Made by a program: the position numbers and the translations under genes
DNA from: Vibrio aestuarianus
GTDB lineage: Bacteria > Pseudomonadota > Gammaproteobacteria > Enterobacterales > Vibrionaceae
NCBI RefSeq assembly: GCF_012395185.1
Contig: NZ_JAAZTU010000007.1
Coordinates: forward strand, 1-64,000
Direction of reading: 5' to 3'
Length of the DNA stretch: 64,000 nt
The notes under the pieces: generated by a model
Told to the model about the DNA's origin: nothing
The model's database searches: none
What the model saw: the letters and a program-made list of their open reading frames with translations, nothing else
Shown: piece by piece, positions 54,278 to 63,600 of the stretch
How the letters are laid out: each line of letters opens with the position of its first letter
Numbering within the stretch: the stretch's first letter is position 1

Positions 54278-56008
54278 TTATTTTTGGAATCGATTTTCAT
54301 CAGGAGCAACATTGAGAATTTGCAGTGCTCCTTTCATTATTTCAGCAAATACAGGGCCGGCAACCGAACCACCGTAATATTGATCACCTTGTGGTTCATT
54401 CACCATCACCACTAATGACACCCGTGGGTCACTAACCGGCGCAACACCTGCGGTATAGGCGAAATATTCATCGCCATAGCCACCGGAAATGGCTTTACGA
54501 GATGTACCCGTTTTGGCTGCAATCCTGTATCCAGGAACGGCTGCTTGTGTCGCGGTTCCACCGGGTTGAGTTACCATTTCCAGCATCGCTAATACTTTTT
54601 TAGCATTGTCGTGATCAACCACTTGGTGAGATAAATCTTGCTGGTTATTTTCAATAATGTGGATCGGTTGATATTTGCCGTAATTGCCTAACGTGGCGTA
54701 AGCATGAGCAAGCTGAATTGGCGTAATGGATAAGCCGTAACCAAACGCTAAGGTCGCGATTTCAAATTTTGACCAACGACGACGGTTCGGAAATATGCCT
54801 GCCGTTTCACCCACTAAATTCAGGCCAGAGACTTCACCTAACCCGACTGAATTATACATGCCAAGCAGTGCTTCTAACGGCATATCCAAAGCCAGTTTAG
54901 TGACCCCCACGTTACTCGACTTTTTCAAAATGGTCGCTAAGTTTGCTTTACCCACCTTTGAAGTGTCGCGAACTCGGCTACCACCAATTTGCAAAATACC
55001 ATCACCAGTATCGATGATGGTATTTTCATCCGCGGTTCCGTTTTCTAATGCGGCTAATACCACGAACGGTTTGACGGTTGAGCCTGGCTCAAAAGCATCG
55101 GTAATGACGCGGTTACGCATCTTAAAGCTTTGCAAATCAGAACGATTATTCGGGTTGTAGGAAGGCGCATTAACCATCGCCAATACCGCCCCAGTTTTCA
55201 CATCCAATAGAACCGCAGATGCAGAAGTCGCACGATAATCCGCTACCGCCTGTTTCACTGCGCGAAAAGCAATCGCTTGTAAACGTTGATCGATTGTCAA
55301 TTCAAGTGGTTTGCCTTCTTCACGCTCTTCAAGCGAAATATTTTCTACCACGCGACCATAACGGTCTTTACGAATAACTTGCTTGCCCGCTTCGCCGGTT
55401 AACCATTTATCATAACTGCGCTCAACGCCTTCTAAGCCATGCCCGTCAATACCGGTTACACCAATTAAATGCGCACTGACTTCACCTGCAGGATAGTAAC
55501 GACGTGATTCGGCCTTTAAGCCCACTCCTGCCAGCTTTAATTCTCGAATGTATTTCGCCATTGCCGGACTAACTTGACGCTGTAAATAGATAAAACGACG
55601 CGACTGATTACTTTCAATTTTTTTCAGTAATTCATCACGCTTAATACCCAACACATCCGCTAGCGCATACCAACGATCACGCTCAACAAGCCCACCAGCT
55701 TTAAAAATAGCAACAGGATCTGCCCATACCGCTTCAACTGGTACGCTGACAGCCAATGGCTCACCATTACGATCAGAAATAATGCCACGCGCTGATTGTA
55801 ACGTTTTAGCACGAACCGAACGCATATCCCCTTCGCGGATCAAATTATCAGGTTCAATCACTTGAATGAATGCCACTCGACCAACAAGCAAAGCAAACGC
55901 GCAGAAAACAAAAAATAAAATCAGGTAAAATCGCCATTGGATTAAAATGGGAGAGGCTTGTTTTTCTTGACGTGGTGCAGGTTGAGCCTTGGTTTTACTT
56001 TTCTTCAT
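54278..56008 (-). CDS. ftsI: Penicillin-binding protein 3, FtsI
   Basis: 576 residues (E. coli 588). A basic cytoplasmic tail, one membrane segment (about 27-47), the class B dimerisation domain, then the transpeptidase with SxxK in EPGSTVKPF, SxN in KSSNVG and KTGTS near residue 490. It cross-links septal peptidoglycan together with FtsW. Its start overlaps the ftsL stop by 4 nt. Confidence 0.97.
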   Translation of the reverse strand: MKKSKTKAQPAPRQEKQASPILIQWRFYLILFFVFCAFALLVGRVAFIQVIEPDNLIREGDMRSVRAKTLQSARGIISDRNGEPLAVSVPVEAVWADPVAIFKAGGLVERDRWYALADVLGIKRDELLKKIESNQSRRFIYLQRQVSPAMAKYIRELKLAGVGLKAESRRYYPAGEVSAHLIGVTGIDGHGLEGVERSYDKWLTGEAGKQVIRKDRYGRVVENISLEEREEGKPLELTIDQRLQAIAFRAVKQAVADYRATSASAVLLDVKTGAVLAMVNAPSYNPNNRSDLQSFKMRNRVITDAFEPGSTVKPFVVLAALENGTADENTIIDTGDGILQIGGSRVRDTSKVGKANLATILKKSSNVGVTKLALDMPLEALLGMYNSVGLGEVSGLNLVGETAGIFPNRRRWSKFEIATLAFGYGLSITPIQLAHAYATLGNYGKYQPIHIIENNQQDLSHQVVDHDNAKKVLAMLEMVTQPGGTATQAAVPGYRIAAKTGTSRKAISGGYGDEYFAYTAGVAPVSDPRVSLVVMVNEPQGDQYYGGSVAGPVFAEIMKGALQILNVAPDENRFQK

Positions 56009-56322
56009 TTGAGCGTAATCACCACTTCTTTATCCGAGTCAGGGCGCTTCATCTCTAGATCTTGTTTAGCTAGGCTTTGTACTCGACTATGCTCAGCCAA
56101 GGCCGTTTCCTCAATGATCAAATTACGCCACTCGCTATCAAGTAGCTCCCTTTCGACCAGAGCCTGATCTTTTTCTGAAATCGCTTGTCTCGAATGATGA
56201 GTGATAAAAACCACTCCCATCGCACTGCTAAAAATCAGAGCAAGCAAAATAAGCGGCACTCGACCAACCGTTAATAGGTCAAGTGCAATCAATTTTGCTA
56301 GGTTGGGATTCGACTTAGGCAT
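56005..56322 (-). CDS. ftsL: Cell division protein FtsL
   Basis: 105 residues: short cytoplasmic part, one membrane segment (about 16-38), then a periplasmic coiled coil (EKDQALVERELLDSEWR...) that should pair with FtsB. It lies 3 nt after rsmH and overlaps ftsI. Such sequences diverge fast, so the call rests partly on topology and on its fixed place in the cluster. Confidence 0.93.
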   Translation of the reverse strand: MPKSNPNLAKLIALDLLTVGRVPLILLALIFSSAMGVVFITHHSRQAISEKDQALVERELLDSEWRNLIIEETALAEHSRVQSLAKQDLEMKRPDSDKEVVITLK

Positions 56323-56325
56323 GAA

Positions 56326-57276
56326 TTACAATTTTTCTGCGACTCGAAGTACAGAACTACGTGAGCGCGGGTTGAGTTCGACTTCTTCTTTTGTCGGCAT
56401 GATGGCTTTACCCACATTTTTCAAGTTTGCAGAACCCAATGCCTGAATTTGCACCTCAGTCAATGGAAGCCCATGCGGCACTTCTGGGCCCTTGCTCTCT
56501 TTACGAATAAAACGCTTCACCATGCGATCTTCTAATGAATGGAAACTGATCACCGATAAACGACCTTGAGGAGCTAAAATTTTGGCCGCGCCTTTTAATG
56601 CCGTATCGATTTCTTCCAATTCGCTATTGATATAGATACGAAAAGCTTGGAATGAACGAGTCGCAGGGTGTTTTTTCTCTTTAAAGCTTTTTGGTGCTGC
56701 ATCAGAAATTAACTTAGCCAATTGACCAGTTCGTGTCAGCGGCTCTTTTTCTTCATCTTCACGGTGCGCAACAATTGTTTTCGCAATACGACGAGCATGT
56801 TTATCTTCACCAAACTCACGAATAACCCACGTAATGTCGTCCAAATCAGCTTGTGCAAGCCATTGAGAGACAGGAATACCTGACGTTGGGTCCATACGCA
56901 TATCTAATGGGCCATCTTTCATGAAGCTAAAACCACGTTCAGCATCATCAAGTTGTGGTGAGGAAACGCCTAAATCAAGCAATACTCCATCAACTTTACC
57001 CACTAAATCATAGCGCTCCGCGTACTCTGCGATACCAGAAAATGGCCCGTGAATAATGGTAAAGCGCGGATCATTAATTTTACCAGCTTCAGCAATGGCT
57101 TGTGGATCACGGTCAATACTGTATAGACGACCGTTTTCACCCAATTTAGACAGAATGGTGCGACTGTGACCACCGCGTCCAAAAGTACCATCAATGTATA
57201 TGCCATCAGGTTTAATGGCGAGGCCATCAATGGATTCGTTAAGTAGTACAGAAATATGTTGGAAAGGTTCAGTCAT
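56326..57276 (-). CDS. rsmH: 16S rRNA (cytosine(1402)-N4)-methyltransferase RsmH (MraW)
   Basis: 316 residues (E. coli 313). SAM-binding segment [37 protein letters not shown] and the C-terminal [13 protein letters not shown] are strongly conserved. It methylates C1402 of 16S rRNA. It is the first gene of the dcw cluster here: no mraZ precedes it, as it would in E. coli. A promoter and an extended inverted repeat lie upstream. Confidence 0.97.
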   Translation of the reverse strand: MTEPFQHISVLLNESIDGLAIKPDGIYIDGTFGRGGHSRTILSKLGENGRLYSIDRDPQAIAEAGKINDPRFTIIHGPFSGIAEYAERYDLVGKVDGVLLDLGVSSPQLDDAERGFSFMKDGPLDMRMDPTSGIPVSQWLAQADLDDITWVIREFGEDKHARRIAKTIVAHREDEEKEPLTRTGQLAKLISDAAPKSFKEKKHPATRSFQAFRIYINSELEEIDTALKGAAKILAPQGRLSVISFHSLEDRMVKRFIRKESKGPEVPHGLPLTEVQIQALGSANLKNVGKAIMPTKEEVELNPRSRSSVLRVAEKL

Positions 57277-57351
57277 CGTTGTCTCATCAAGCTAAAGCTG
57301 GAATATAGCAATCTACTAACAGGTAAATTCTGCTAACGCGTAATTTTACTC

Positions 57352-57422
57352 AGCGCAAGTTATTTACGAAAACGCATGATATCAGTGTACTGATTTCACG
57401 CGCTATCGCTACCACTTGCGCT
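57352..57422. repeat. Nested inverted repeat in the rsmH leader
   Basis: Outer arms AGCGCAAGT (57352-57360) and ACTTGCGCT (57414-57422) enclose a second, longer pair: 57371-57386 agrees with the reverse complement of 57389-57404 at 13 of 16 positions, centred on ATCAGT-GT-ACTGAT. No T-run follows, so it is not a simple terminator. Confidence 0.65.
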
Positions 57423-57447
57423 AGGAATCACGTGATATTGCGCTAAG

Positions 57448-57476
57448 TTTATTGCTTACGAAATAATTTTCGTCAA
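57448..57476 (-). promoter_or_regulatory. Candidate dcw-cluster promoter before rsmH
   Basis: TTGACG (57476-57471), 17-nt spacer, AATAAA (57453-57448), placed just after the rnpB terminator. The leader to rsmH would be about 165 nt and would include the nested inverted repeat. Confidence 0.4.
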
Positions 57477-57484
57477 TAAAAAGC

Positions 57485-57520
57485 AAAAAACCCATCATAA
57501 CCACAAGTGTTATGATGGGT
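57485..57520 (-). terminator. rnpB terminator
   Basis: ACCCATCATAAC (57520-57509) pairs perfectly with GTTATGATGGGT (57501-57490) and is followed by at least five T residues on the minus strand. Confidence 0.9.
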
Positions 57521-57527
57521 CTCGTAT

Positions 57528-57931
<404 letters not shown>

Positions 57932-57939
57932 GAGGGCGG

Positions 57940-57947
57940 ATTGTATA
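57940..57947 (-). promoter_or_regulatory. rnpB -10 element
   Basis: TATACAAT on the minus strand ends 8 nt before the predicted RNA 5' end and is followed by a GC-rich discriminator (CCGCCCTCG), as in stable-RNA promoters. The -35 is not clear. Confidence 0.5.
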
Positions 57948-58038
57948 GAGAAAGGTATGCAGTGTCTAGGCTGAAACGATTTAAGCCATTAATTTGAGTT
58001 TAAGTGTTCAAATATTCATCATCGACGTGTAATAAACG

Positions 58039-58905
58039 TTATGACTGAAAATTCTCAAGCCCCCATTTATACAGAGCGTTCTTTTTCAAGTTATAAATTT
58101 CAGCCGTCAAAGCTGCTGCTTTCTTTAAAGGCAACTCTTTGCTCAAAATGGTTAGCGTTCTTAGTGCCTCATCGGGCAATTCGTCGTTCGCATTTTCTCG
58201 GTGACCATGGATAAGCAGCACCATTTCACCACGTTTACGGTTTTCATCTTCGTTGATCCACGGGATCAATTCCCCTAACGGTAACCCTTGGATCGTTTCA
58301 AATGTTTTGGTTAGCTCTCGCGCTATCACCACTTCACGCTCTGGGCCTAAAATATCCAACATATCTTGTAAAGATTCAGTGATTCGATGCGGTGATTCAT
58401 AGAAAATACAAGTGCGCTCTGCTTTCGCTATCTCTAAAAACTTGTCTTTACGGCCTTTACTTTTCGGTGGTAAGAAACCTTCAAAACTAAAGCGGTCAGA
58501 AGGCAAACCAGAAGCGCTCAATGCTGTTATTACCGCACATGCACCGGGCAATGGCACAACTCTAACACCTGCTTGACGACATTGATTGACAAGATGGTAT
58601 CCTGGGTCACTGATAAGTGGCGTTCCCGCATCCGAAACCAATGCGATAGATTGCCCCGATAATAATTTATCGACTAACACTTGTGCTTTTTGTTGTTCGT
58701 TGTGATCATGCAGGGCAAAGGTTTTAGTTGGGATATTGAAGTGAGCGAGAAGTCTGCCTGTATGGCGTGTGTCTTCCGCAGCGATAACATCAACACTTGA
58801 AAGTACCTCGATGGCACGCTGGGTAATATCGCCCAAATTGCCAATTGGCGTAGGAACAATGTAGAGAGTTGGGATCTCTGCTGGCAAGGTTTTGCTATCT
58901 GTCAT
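58039..58905 (-). CDS. rsmI: 16S rRNA (cytidine(1402)-2'-O)-methyltransferase RsmI
   Basis: 288 residues (E. coli 286). Tetrapyrrole-methylase fold: [64 protein letters not shown]. It 2'-O-methylates the same C1402 that RsmH N4-methylates; the two genes lie close to each other here, separated only by rnpB. It is divergent from lpoA. Confidence 0.96.
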   Translation of the reverse strand: MTDSKTLPAEIPTLYIVPTPIGNLGDITQRAIEVLSSVDVIAAEDTRHTGRLLAHFNIPTKTFALHDHNEQQKAQVLVDKLLSGQSIALVSDAGTPLISDPGYHLVNQCRQAGVRVVPLPGACAVITALSASGLPSDRFSFEGFLPPKSKGRKDKFLEIAKAERTCIFYESPHRITESLQDMLDILGPEREVVIARELTKTFETIQGLPLGELIPWINEDENRKRGEMVLLIHGHRENANDELPDEALRTLTILSKELPLKKAAALTAEIYNLKKNALYKWGLENFQS

Positions 58906-58968
58906 TTGTTTACCATCACTTCAACGATTAATATAGAGACAATTTTACACGGAATAACGAAAGAACTC

Positions 58969-60780
58969 ATGGCTATGAAGAACCATCCGAGACTCAGTGT
59001 ACCACGCTTACTCACTCCCGTTGCATTAGCAATGGCTTTGGCGGCTTGTTCGTCTAATCCTTCAGCACCGACTTCTGTGGATATCACTCAAGATCCAATG
59101 CAGTCAGCGCAAAGCTACTTGATGCAAGCTGATAGCAGCCAAGATTCACTGCAAAATGATTTGTTGATCATGGCACTTAAAGCCACCATCAACGAAAATA
59201 ATAATGAGCAGGCTCAACTTTTAATCAAGCGTATATCAAAGCAGTCGTTGTCCGAAGCGCAGCAAGCAGAATGGCAATTAGCACGAGCACAACTATTCAT
59301 TAATGATGAACAATTAGAGCAAGCTCTGTCGCAACTTAATTTCCAAGCATGGTGGAAACTAACACCAGAGACCTGGGCACAATATCACCAAACACGTGCC
59401 GATATTTTTACCGCCCTTGGGCGTCCTTTTGATTCCAGCCGCGAACTGGTCGCTCTCGCAGACTATGTTGATAATGCTCAGCAAGAAGCGATAGCCGATC
59501 AGATCTGGCTTAATCTCAATCATTACAACACCAATACCATCACAACACTCACTACCGATGTGAGTGAAAATATCCTAGATGGTTGGTTGCAACTTGCTGT
59601 ATATATGAAAACATTGAACGGCAATATTCCGCAATTAAAGAACACGTTAGAACAATGGTTGGCAGAAAATAGTACGCATCCAGCAGCAATTTACACTCCT
59701 AAGGCCATTCAAGATATTTTGTCTTTAGAGATCATAAAACCAACCAACACCGCATTATTACTGCCGCTATCGGGTAAGTTTGCTAAGCAAGCACAACTGA
59801 TCCGCGATGGCTTTATTATGGCGATGATGAATGACAAAGATCGTGATACCAACGCCACGTTAACTGTGATTGATACCCATGCTGAAGATGCGGCAGATAT
59901 TGATGCTCAACTGATTGAAAAGAATATCGACTTTGTCGTAGGGCCATTGATTAAAGCCAATATTGAAAATCTGCATAAATTGCAGCAAGCACGTTTAGCA
60001 TCCATTCCAACACTTGCATTGAATATACCGGATCAAGTGGAAGAAGGCGTAAATACATGCTATCTAGCTCTATCACCAGAACAAGAAGTGGAACAAGCCG
60101 CTAAATACCTCTTTAGTCAAGGCTATCAATACCCACTTATTCTGGCGCCTCAAGGTAATTATGGGCAACGCGTAATCGAGGCATTCAATAGCGAGTGGCG
60201 CAAATACAGTAAAAACAAAGTAGCGGTCAATCTATTTGGTGATAAGCGACAACTGCAACGTAATATCAATACCGTTTTTGGGTTGCAAGATAGCCAACAA
60301 AACATTGCACAAATGGATGCGCTGGTGGGGATTGACCTAGAAAGTCAACCTCGTAGCCGTCGTGACATTGATTCTGTGTATATCGTTGCTAACAGTGCTG
60401 AACTTACTTTAATCAAGCCATTTATCGAGGTGGCAATTAACCCAGATGCAACGCCACCGAAGTTATTTTCTAATTCCCGTAGTAACAGTGGCAGCAAACA
60501 ATATGAAGATCTAAGTGGTGTCACTTACAGTGACATTCCATTACTGATCCATCCAAATCCTCAGCTAGATAGCCAAATGAATCAATTGTGGCCAAAAAAT
60601 TCTAACACCGAGCGACGCCTACAGGCGCTAGGAATGGACGCTTATCAATTAATGGTAGAATTACCGCAAATGAAAGTGGTCGAAGGATATAGCATTCAAG
60701 GAAAGACCGGCACACTGAGCATCAATGACCAATGCATTGTGCAAAGAGAAATCAGTTGGGCTGAGCGTAGTGCTCTTTAG
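58969..60780 (+). CDS. lpoA: Outer-membrane lipoprotein LpoA, activator of PBP1a
   Basis: 603 residues from the ATG at 58969. Lipobox LAAC (Cys27, Ser +2). The N-terminal half is TPR-like helical; the C-terminal half is a periplasmic-binding-protein-like fold (TALLLPLSGKFAKQAQLIRDGF, IDFVVGPLIKANIENL, SVYIVANSAELTLIKPFI). It spans the periplasm and stimulates PBP1a. E. coli LpoA is longer (678) because of a disordered Ala/Gln/Pro-rich insertion that is missing here. The longer frame from 58906 begins with TTG and is not supported. It starts an lpoA-yraN-diaA-dolP series. Confidence 0.92.
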   Translation: MAMKNHPRLSVPRLLTPVALAMALAACSSNPSAPTSVDITQDPMQSAQSYLMQADSSQDSLQNDLLIMALKATINENNNEQAQLLIKRISKQSLSEAQQAEWQLARAQLFINDEQLEQALSQLNFQAWWKLTPETWAQYHQTRADIFTALGRPFDSSRELVALADYVDNAQQEAIADQIWLNLNHYNTNTITTLTTDVSENILDGWLQLAVYMKTLNGNIPQLKNTLEQWLAENSTHPAAIYTPKAIQDILSLEIIKPTNTALLLPLSGKFAKQAQLIRDGFIMAMMNDKDRDTNATLTVIDTHAEDAADIDAQLIEKNIDFVVGPLIKANIENLHKLQQARLASIPTLALNIPDQVEEGVNTCYLALSPEQEVEQAAKYLFSQGYQYPLILAPQGNYGQRVIEAFNSEWRKYSKNKVAVNLFGDKRQLQRNINTVFGLQDSQQNIAQMDALVGIDLESQPRSRRDIDSVYIVANSAELTLIKPFIEVAINPDATPPKLFSNSRSNSGSKQYEDLSGVTYSDIPLLIHPNPQLDSQMNQLWPKNSNTERRLQALGMDAYQLMVELPQMKVVEGYSIQGKTGTLSINDQCIVQREISWAERSAL

Positions 60781-61135
60781 CCGTCGAGCATTAGGCCAAC
60801 ACTATGAAACCACAGCAAAGCAATATTTGCAGCGCTGTGGTTTGAGTTTTATAGAACAAAACTTCACGACCAAAACGGGTGAAATTGACCTTATTATGCG
60901 CGAAAAAGAGACGATCATATTCGTCGAAGTGAAGTATCGAAAGAACCAGAACCACGGACATGCCGCTGAAATGGTGACTGCAGCAAAAATGACCAAGTTA
61001 GTAAAAACAGCAAACTTATGGTTGCTCAAACATGGGCTCTCGCCTTATGACACAGATTTTCGGTTCGATGTGATAGCGATTCATCATAATGATCAGCATA
61101 TCGAGTGGATTAAAAACGCAATTACTCAAGGATAA
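60725..61135 (+). CDS. yraN: UPF0102 protein YraN
   Basis: 136 residues with the endonuclease-like core of the UPF0102 family: GLSFIEQNFTTKTGEIDLIMREKETIIFVEVKYRK, carrying the E-ID-E-VK arrangement of a restriction-type active site. The biological role is unknown. The ATG at 60725 overlaps lpoA by 56 bp; a GTG at 60770 would reduce the overlap to 11 bp and is a realistic alternative. It is followed 3 nt later by diaA. Confidence 0.85.
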   Translation: MTNALCKEKSVGLSVVLFSRRALGQHYETTAKQYLQRCGLSFIEQNFTTKTGEIDLIMREKETIIFVEVKYRKNQNHGHAAEMVTAAKMTKLVKTANLWLLKHGLSPYDTDFRFDVIAIHHNDQHIEWIKNAITQG

Positions 61136-61729
<594 letters not shown>

Positions 61730-61732
61730 ACA

Positions 61733-62302
61733 ATGAAAACATTAAAATTTTCACTCATGCTACTACTGAGCTTTGCTGTATCTGGTTGTGCTGGCGTTAT
61801 TATTGCTGGCGCAGCAACAACAGCAAATATAGTAACCGACCCACGTACCACTCAAGAAATTTGGAATGATAACAATATCGAATTTGAAGTCGCAGGCATT
61901 GCCAATAAAGCGCCATTCAAGGGAAAAACTCGCATCACTGCAAGTTCGTATCAAGGTACGGTTATATTGATGGGGCAATCAGAGACATCTGAGTTACTGA
62001 GTGATTTTGAGAAGAAAGCGCGTGAAACAAAAGGCGTTAAAGTCATTCACAACCAAGTTCGGATAAAAGCGCCTTTGTCGCTTGGGGAAATCAGTAACGA
62101 TAGTTGGATCACCACCAAAGTAAAATCTTCCTTATTGGCAAATTCTGAATTGAACACCATCAAAATTAAAGTAATCACAGAAAACAGAGAAGTATTTTTG
62201 CTCGGTTACGTATCGGCAGAACACGCTGAGCTTGCCACAGACATTGCCCGAAATATCTCTGGGGTAAAACAAGTAATAAAGGCTTTTCAATACAGTGAAT
62301 AA
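61733..62302 (+). CDS. dolP: BON-domain outer-membrane lipoprotein DolP (YraP)
   Basis: 189 residues. Lipobox VSGC (Cys19). Two BON domains: the first around residues 45-110 (KTRITASSYQGTVILMGQ) and the second around 115-185 (ISNDSWITTKVKSSLL, VITENREVFLLGYV, GVKQVIKAFQY). It supports outer-membrane integrity and concentrates at the division site in E. coli. It is last in the series, with a terminator 30 nt later. Confidence 0.92.
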   Translation: MKTLKFSLMLLLSFAVSGCAGVIIAGAATTANIVTDPRTTQEIWNDNNIEFEVAGIANKAPFKGKTRITASSYQGTVILMGQSETSELLSDFEKKARETKGVKVIHNQVRIKAPLSLGEISNDSWITTKVKSSLLANSELNTIKIKVITENREVFLLGYVSAEHAELATDIARNISGVKQVIKAFQYSE

Positions 62303-62330
62303 CCCGCATTTAAAGCAAATATTAGGATGA

Positions 62331-62359
62331 AAAAAAGCAGCGAAAATCGCTGCTTTTTT
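62331..62359. terminator. Bidirectional terminator dolP/sspB
   Basis: AAAAAAGCAGCGA pairs with TCGCTGCTTTTTT around a 3-nt loop. Serves dolP (plus) and sspB, which ends at 62383 (minus). Confidence 0.88.
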
Positions 62360-62382
62360 GTATTGATAACCTAGAAATTAGC

Positions 62383-62856
62383 TTACTTAATAACACGAAG
62401 ACTAGGCTTGCCTCTTGGACGAGAAGCTTCTTCGGTTGTCATTGATTCACCTGAATCAGAAATAACGTCAAACGTTAACCCTTCATCTTCAGAAACATCT
62501 GACATACCAGACTCAATAGCATTTATGTACGCATCTTCTGGTTCAAACATGGTCCCTGCACCGTTTTCACGAGCATAAATTGCTTGTACCGCATACAAAG
62601 GAACAATTACCGAATGTGGTCGTCCACCGAAGCGAGCATTAAAGGTAATCGCATCATTACCCAGCTCAAGGTTACCAATCGCTCTTGGTGCTAGATTTAG
62701 GATGATTTGTCCATCTTGTACAAATTCCATAGGAACACGTACACCATCAAGGGTTGCATCAACAACCACATGAGGAGTCAGCTCATTTTCTAGCAACCAA
62801 TCATAGAATGCGCGTAGCATGTATGGTCGGCGAGGGGTCATTTGGGCGATATCCAT
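62383..62856 (-). CDS. sspB: ClpXP specificity-enhancing factor SspB
   Basis: 157 residues from ATG at 62856 (a TTG one codon upstream is not needed). The substrate-binding domain (MTPRRPYMLRAFYDWLLENELTPH, NLAPRAIGNLELGNDAITFNARFGG, IYARENGAGTMFEPE) matches E. coli SspB. An acidic linker leads to the C-terminal ClpX-binding tail GKPSLRVIK. It delivers ssrA-tagged proteins to ClpXP. It follows sspA by 9 nt. Confidence 0.95.
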   Translation of the reverse strand: MDIAQMTPRRPYMLRAFYDWLLENELTPHVVVDATLDGVRVPMEFVQDGQIILNLAPRAIGNLELGNDAITFNARFGGRPHSVIVPLYAVQAIYARENGAGTMFEPEDAYINAIESGMSDVSEDEGLTFDVISDSGESMTTEEASRPRGKPSLRVIK

Positions 62857-62865
62857 CAAACTACC

Positions 62866-63501
62866 TTAACGAACCAAACGCATCTCACGTTCAGCTTCCG
62901 TCAACGAAGCCAAGAATGAATCACGTTCAAATACACGATTCATGTAGATTTTCAGCTCTTTAGAACCAGGACCGATCAACTCAATACCTAATTCAGGTAA
63001 ACGCCACAATAAAGGTGCGAGATAACAGTCAATTAAGCTGAACTCTTCGCTCATGAAGTATTCATATTCAGCAAATACAGGACCAAGAGTTAGTAGATCA
63101 TTGCGCAACTTATTACGTGCAGCTTCTGACTCTTCAGCATTGCCTTTAACTACTTTCTCAGCAAGTGAGTACCAGTTTCTCTCGATACGGTAGATCATCA
63201 AACGGCTATTACCACGAGCAACCGGGTAAACAGGCATCAATGGTGGATGAGGAAAACGCTCATCTAAATATTCCATGATGATCTTTGAGTCATAAAGCGC
63301 GAGCTCACGATCAACAAGAGTTGGTACTGTCTTATATGGGTTTAGCTCGATAAGCTCAGCAGGTAAATTAGCTTCATCCACTAATTCAACCTCAACACTG
63401 ACACCTTTTTCCGCTAGAACAATACGAACCTGATGACTATACATATCAGATGCACTCGAAAATAGCGTCATCACAGAACGTTTATTGGCAGCTACAGCCA
63501 T
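62866..63501 (-). CDS. sspA: Stringent starvation protein A
   Basis: 211 residues (E. coli 212), a glutathione-transferase fold without enzyme activity. MTLFSSASDMYSHQVRIVLAEKG, NPYKTVPTLVDRELALYDSKIIMEYLDERFPHPPLMP and SLIDCYLAPLLWRLPELGI are typical. It binds RNA polymerase and promotes stationary-phase and acid-stress expression. The start at 63501 has GGAGG 7 nt upstream; the frame to 63516 is not needed. sspA-sspB forms an operon. Confidence 0.95.
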   Translation of the reverse strand: MAVAANKRSVMTLFSSASDMYSHQVRIVLAEKGVSVEVELVDEANLPAELIELNPYKTVPTLVDRELALYDSKIIMEYLDERFPHPPLMPVYPVARGNSRLMIYRIERNWYSLAEKVVKGNAEESEAARNKLRNDLLTLGPVFAEYEYFMSEEFSLIDCYLAPLLWRLPELGIELIGPGSKELKIYMNRVFERDSFLASLTEAEREMRLVR

Positions 63502-63525
63502 GGAGCCCTCCAGCACACTTACAGA

Positions 63526-63556
63526 AATAAAAACAATGGAGGCTAAGCCTCCATTG
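63526..63556 (-). terminator. petC terminator
   Basis: CAATGGAGG and CCTCCATTG pair around a 5-nt loop, then GTTTTTATTT on the minus strand. Confidence 0.7.
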
Positions 63557-63600
63557 ATGATTCAATAAAAATCAGAAATTAGCGCCGCATAATAGCACAA

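Noticed and set aside
58906-58968. Upstream N-terminal extension of lpoA
   Set aside because: It begins with TTG and would place 21 non-signal residues before a normal lipoprotein signal; ATG at 58969 is better.
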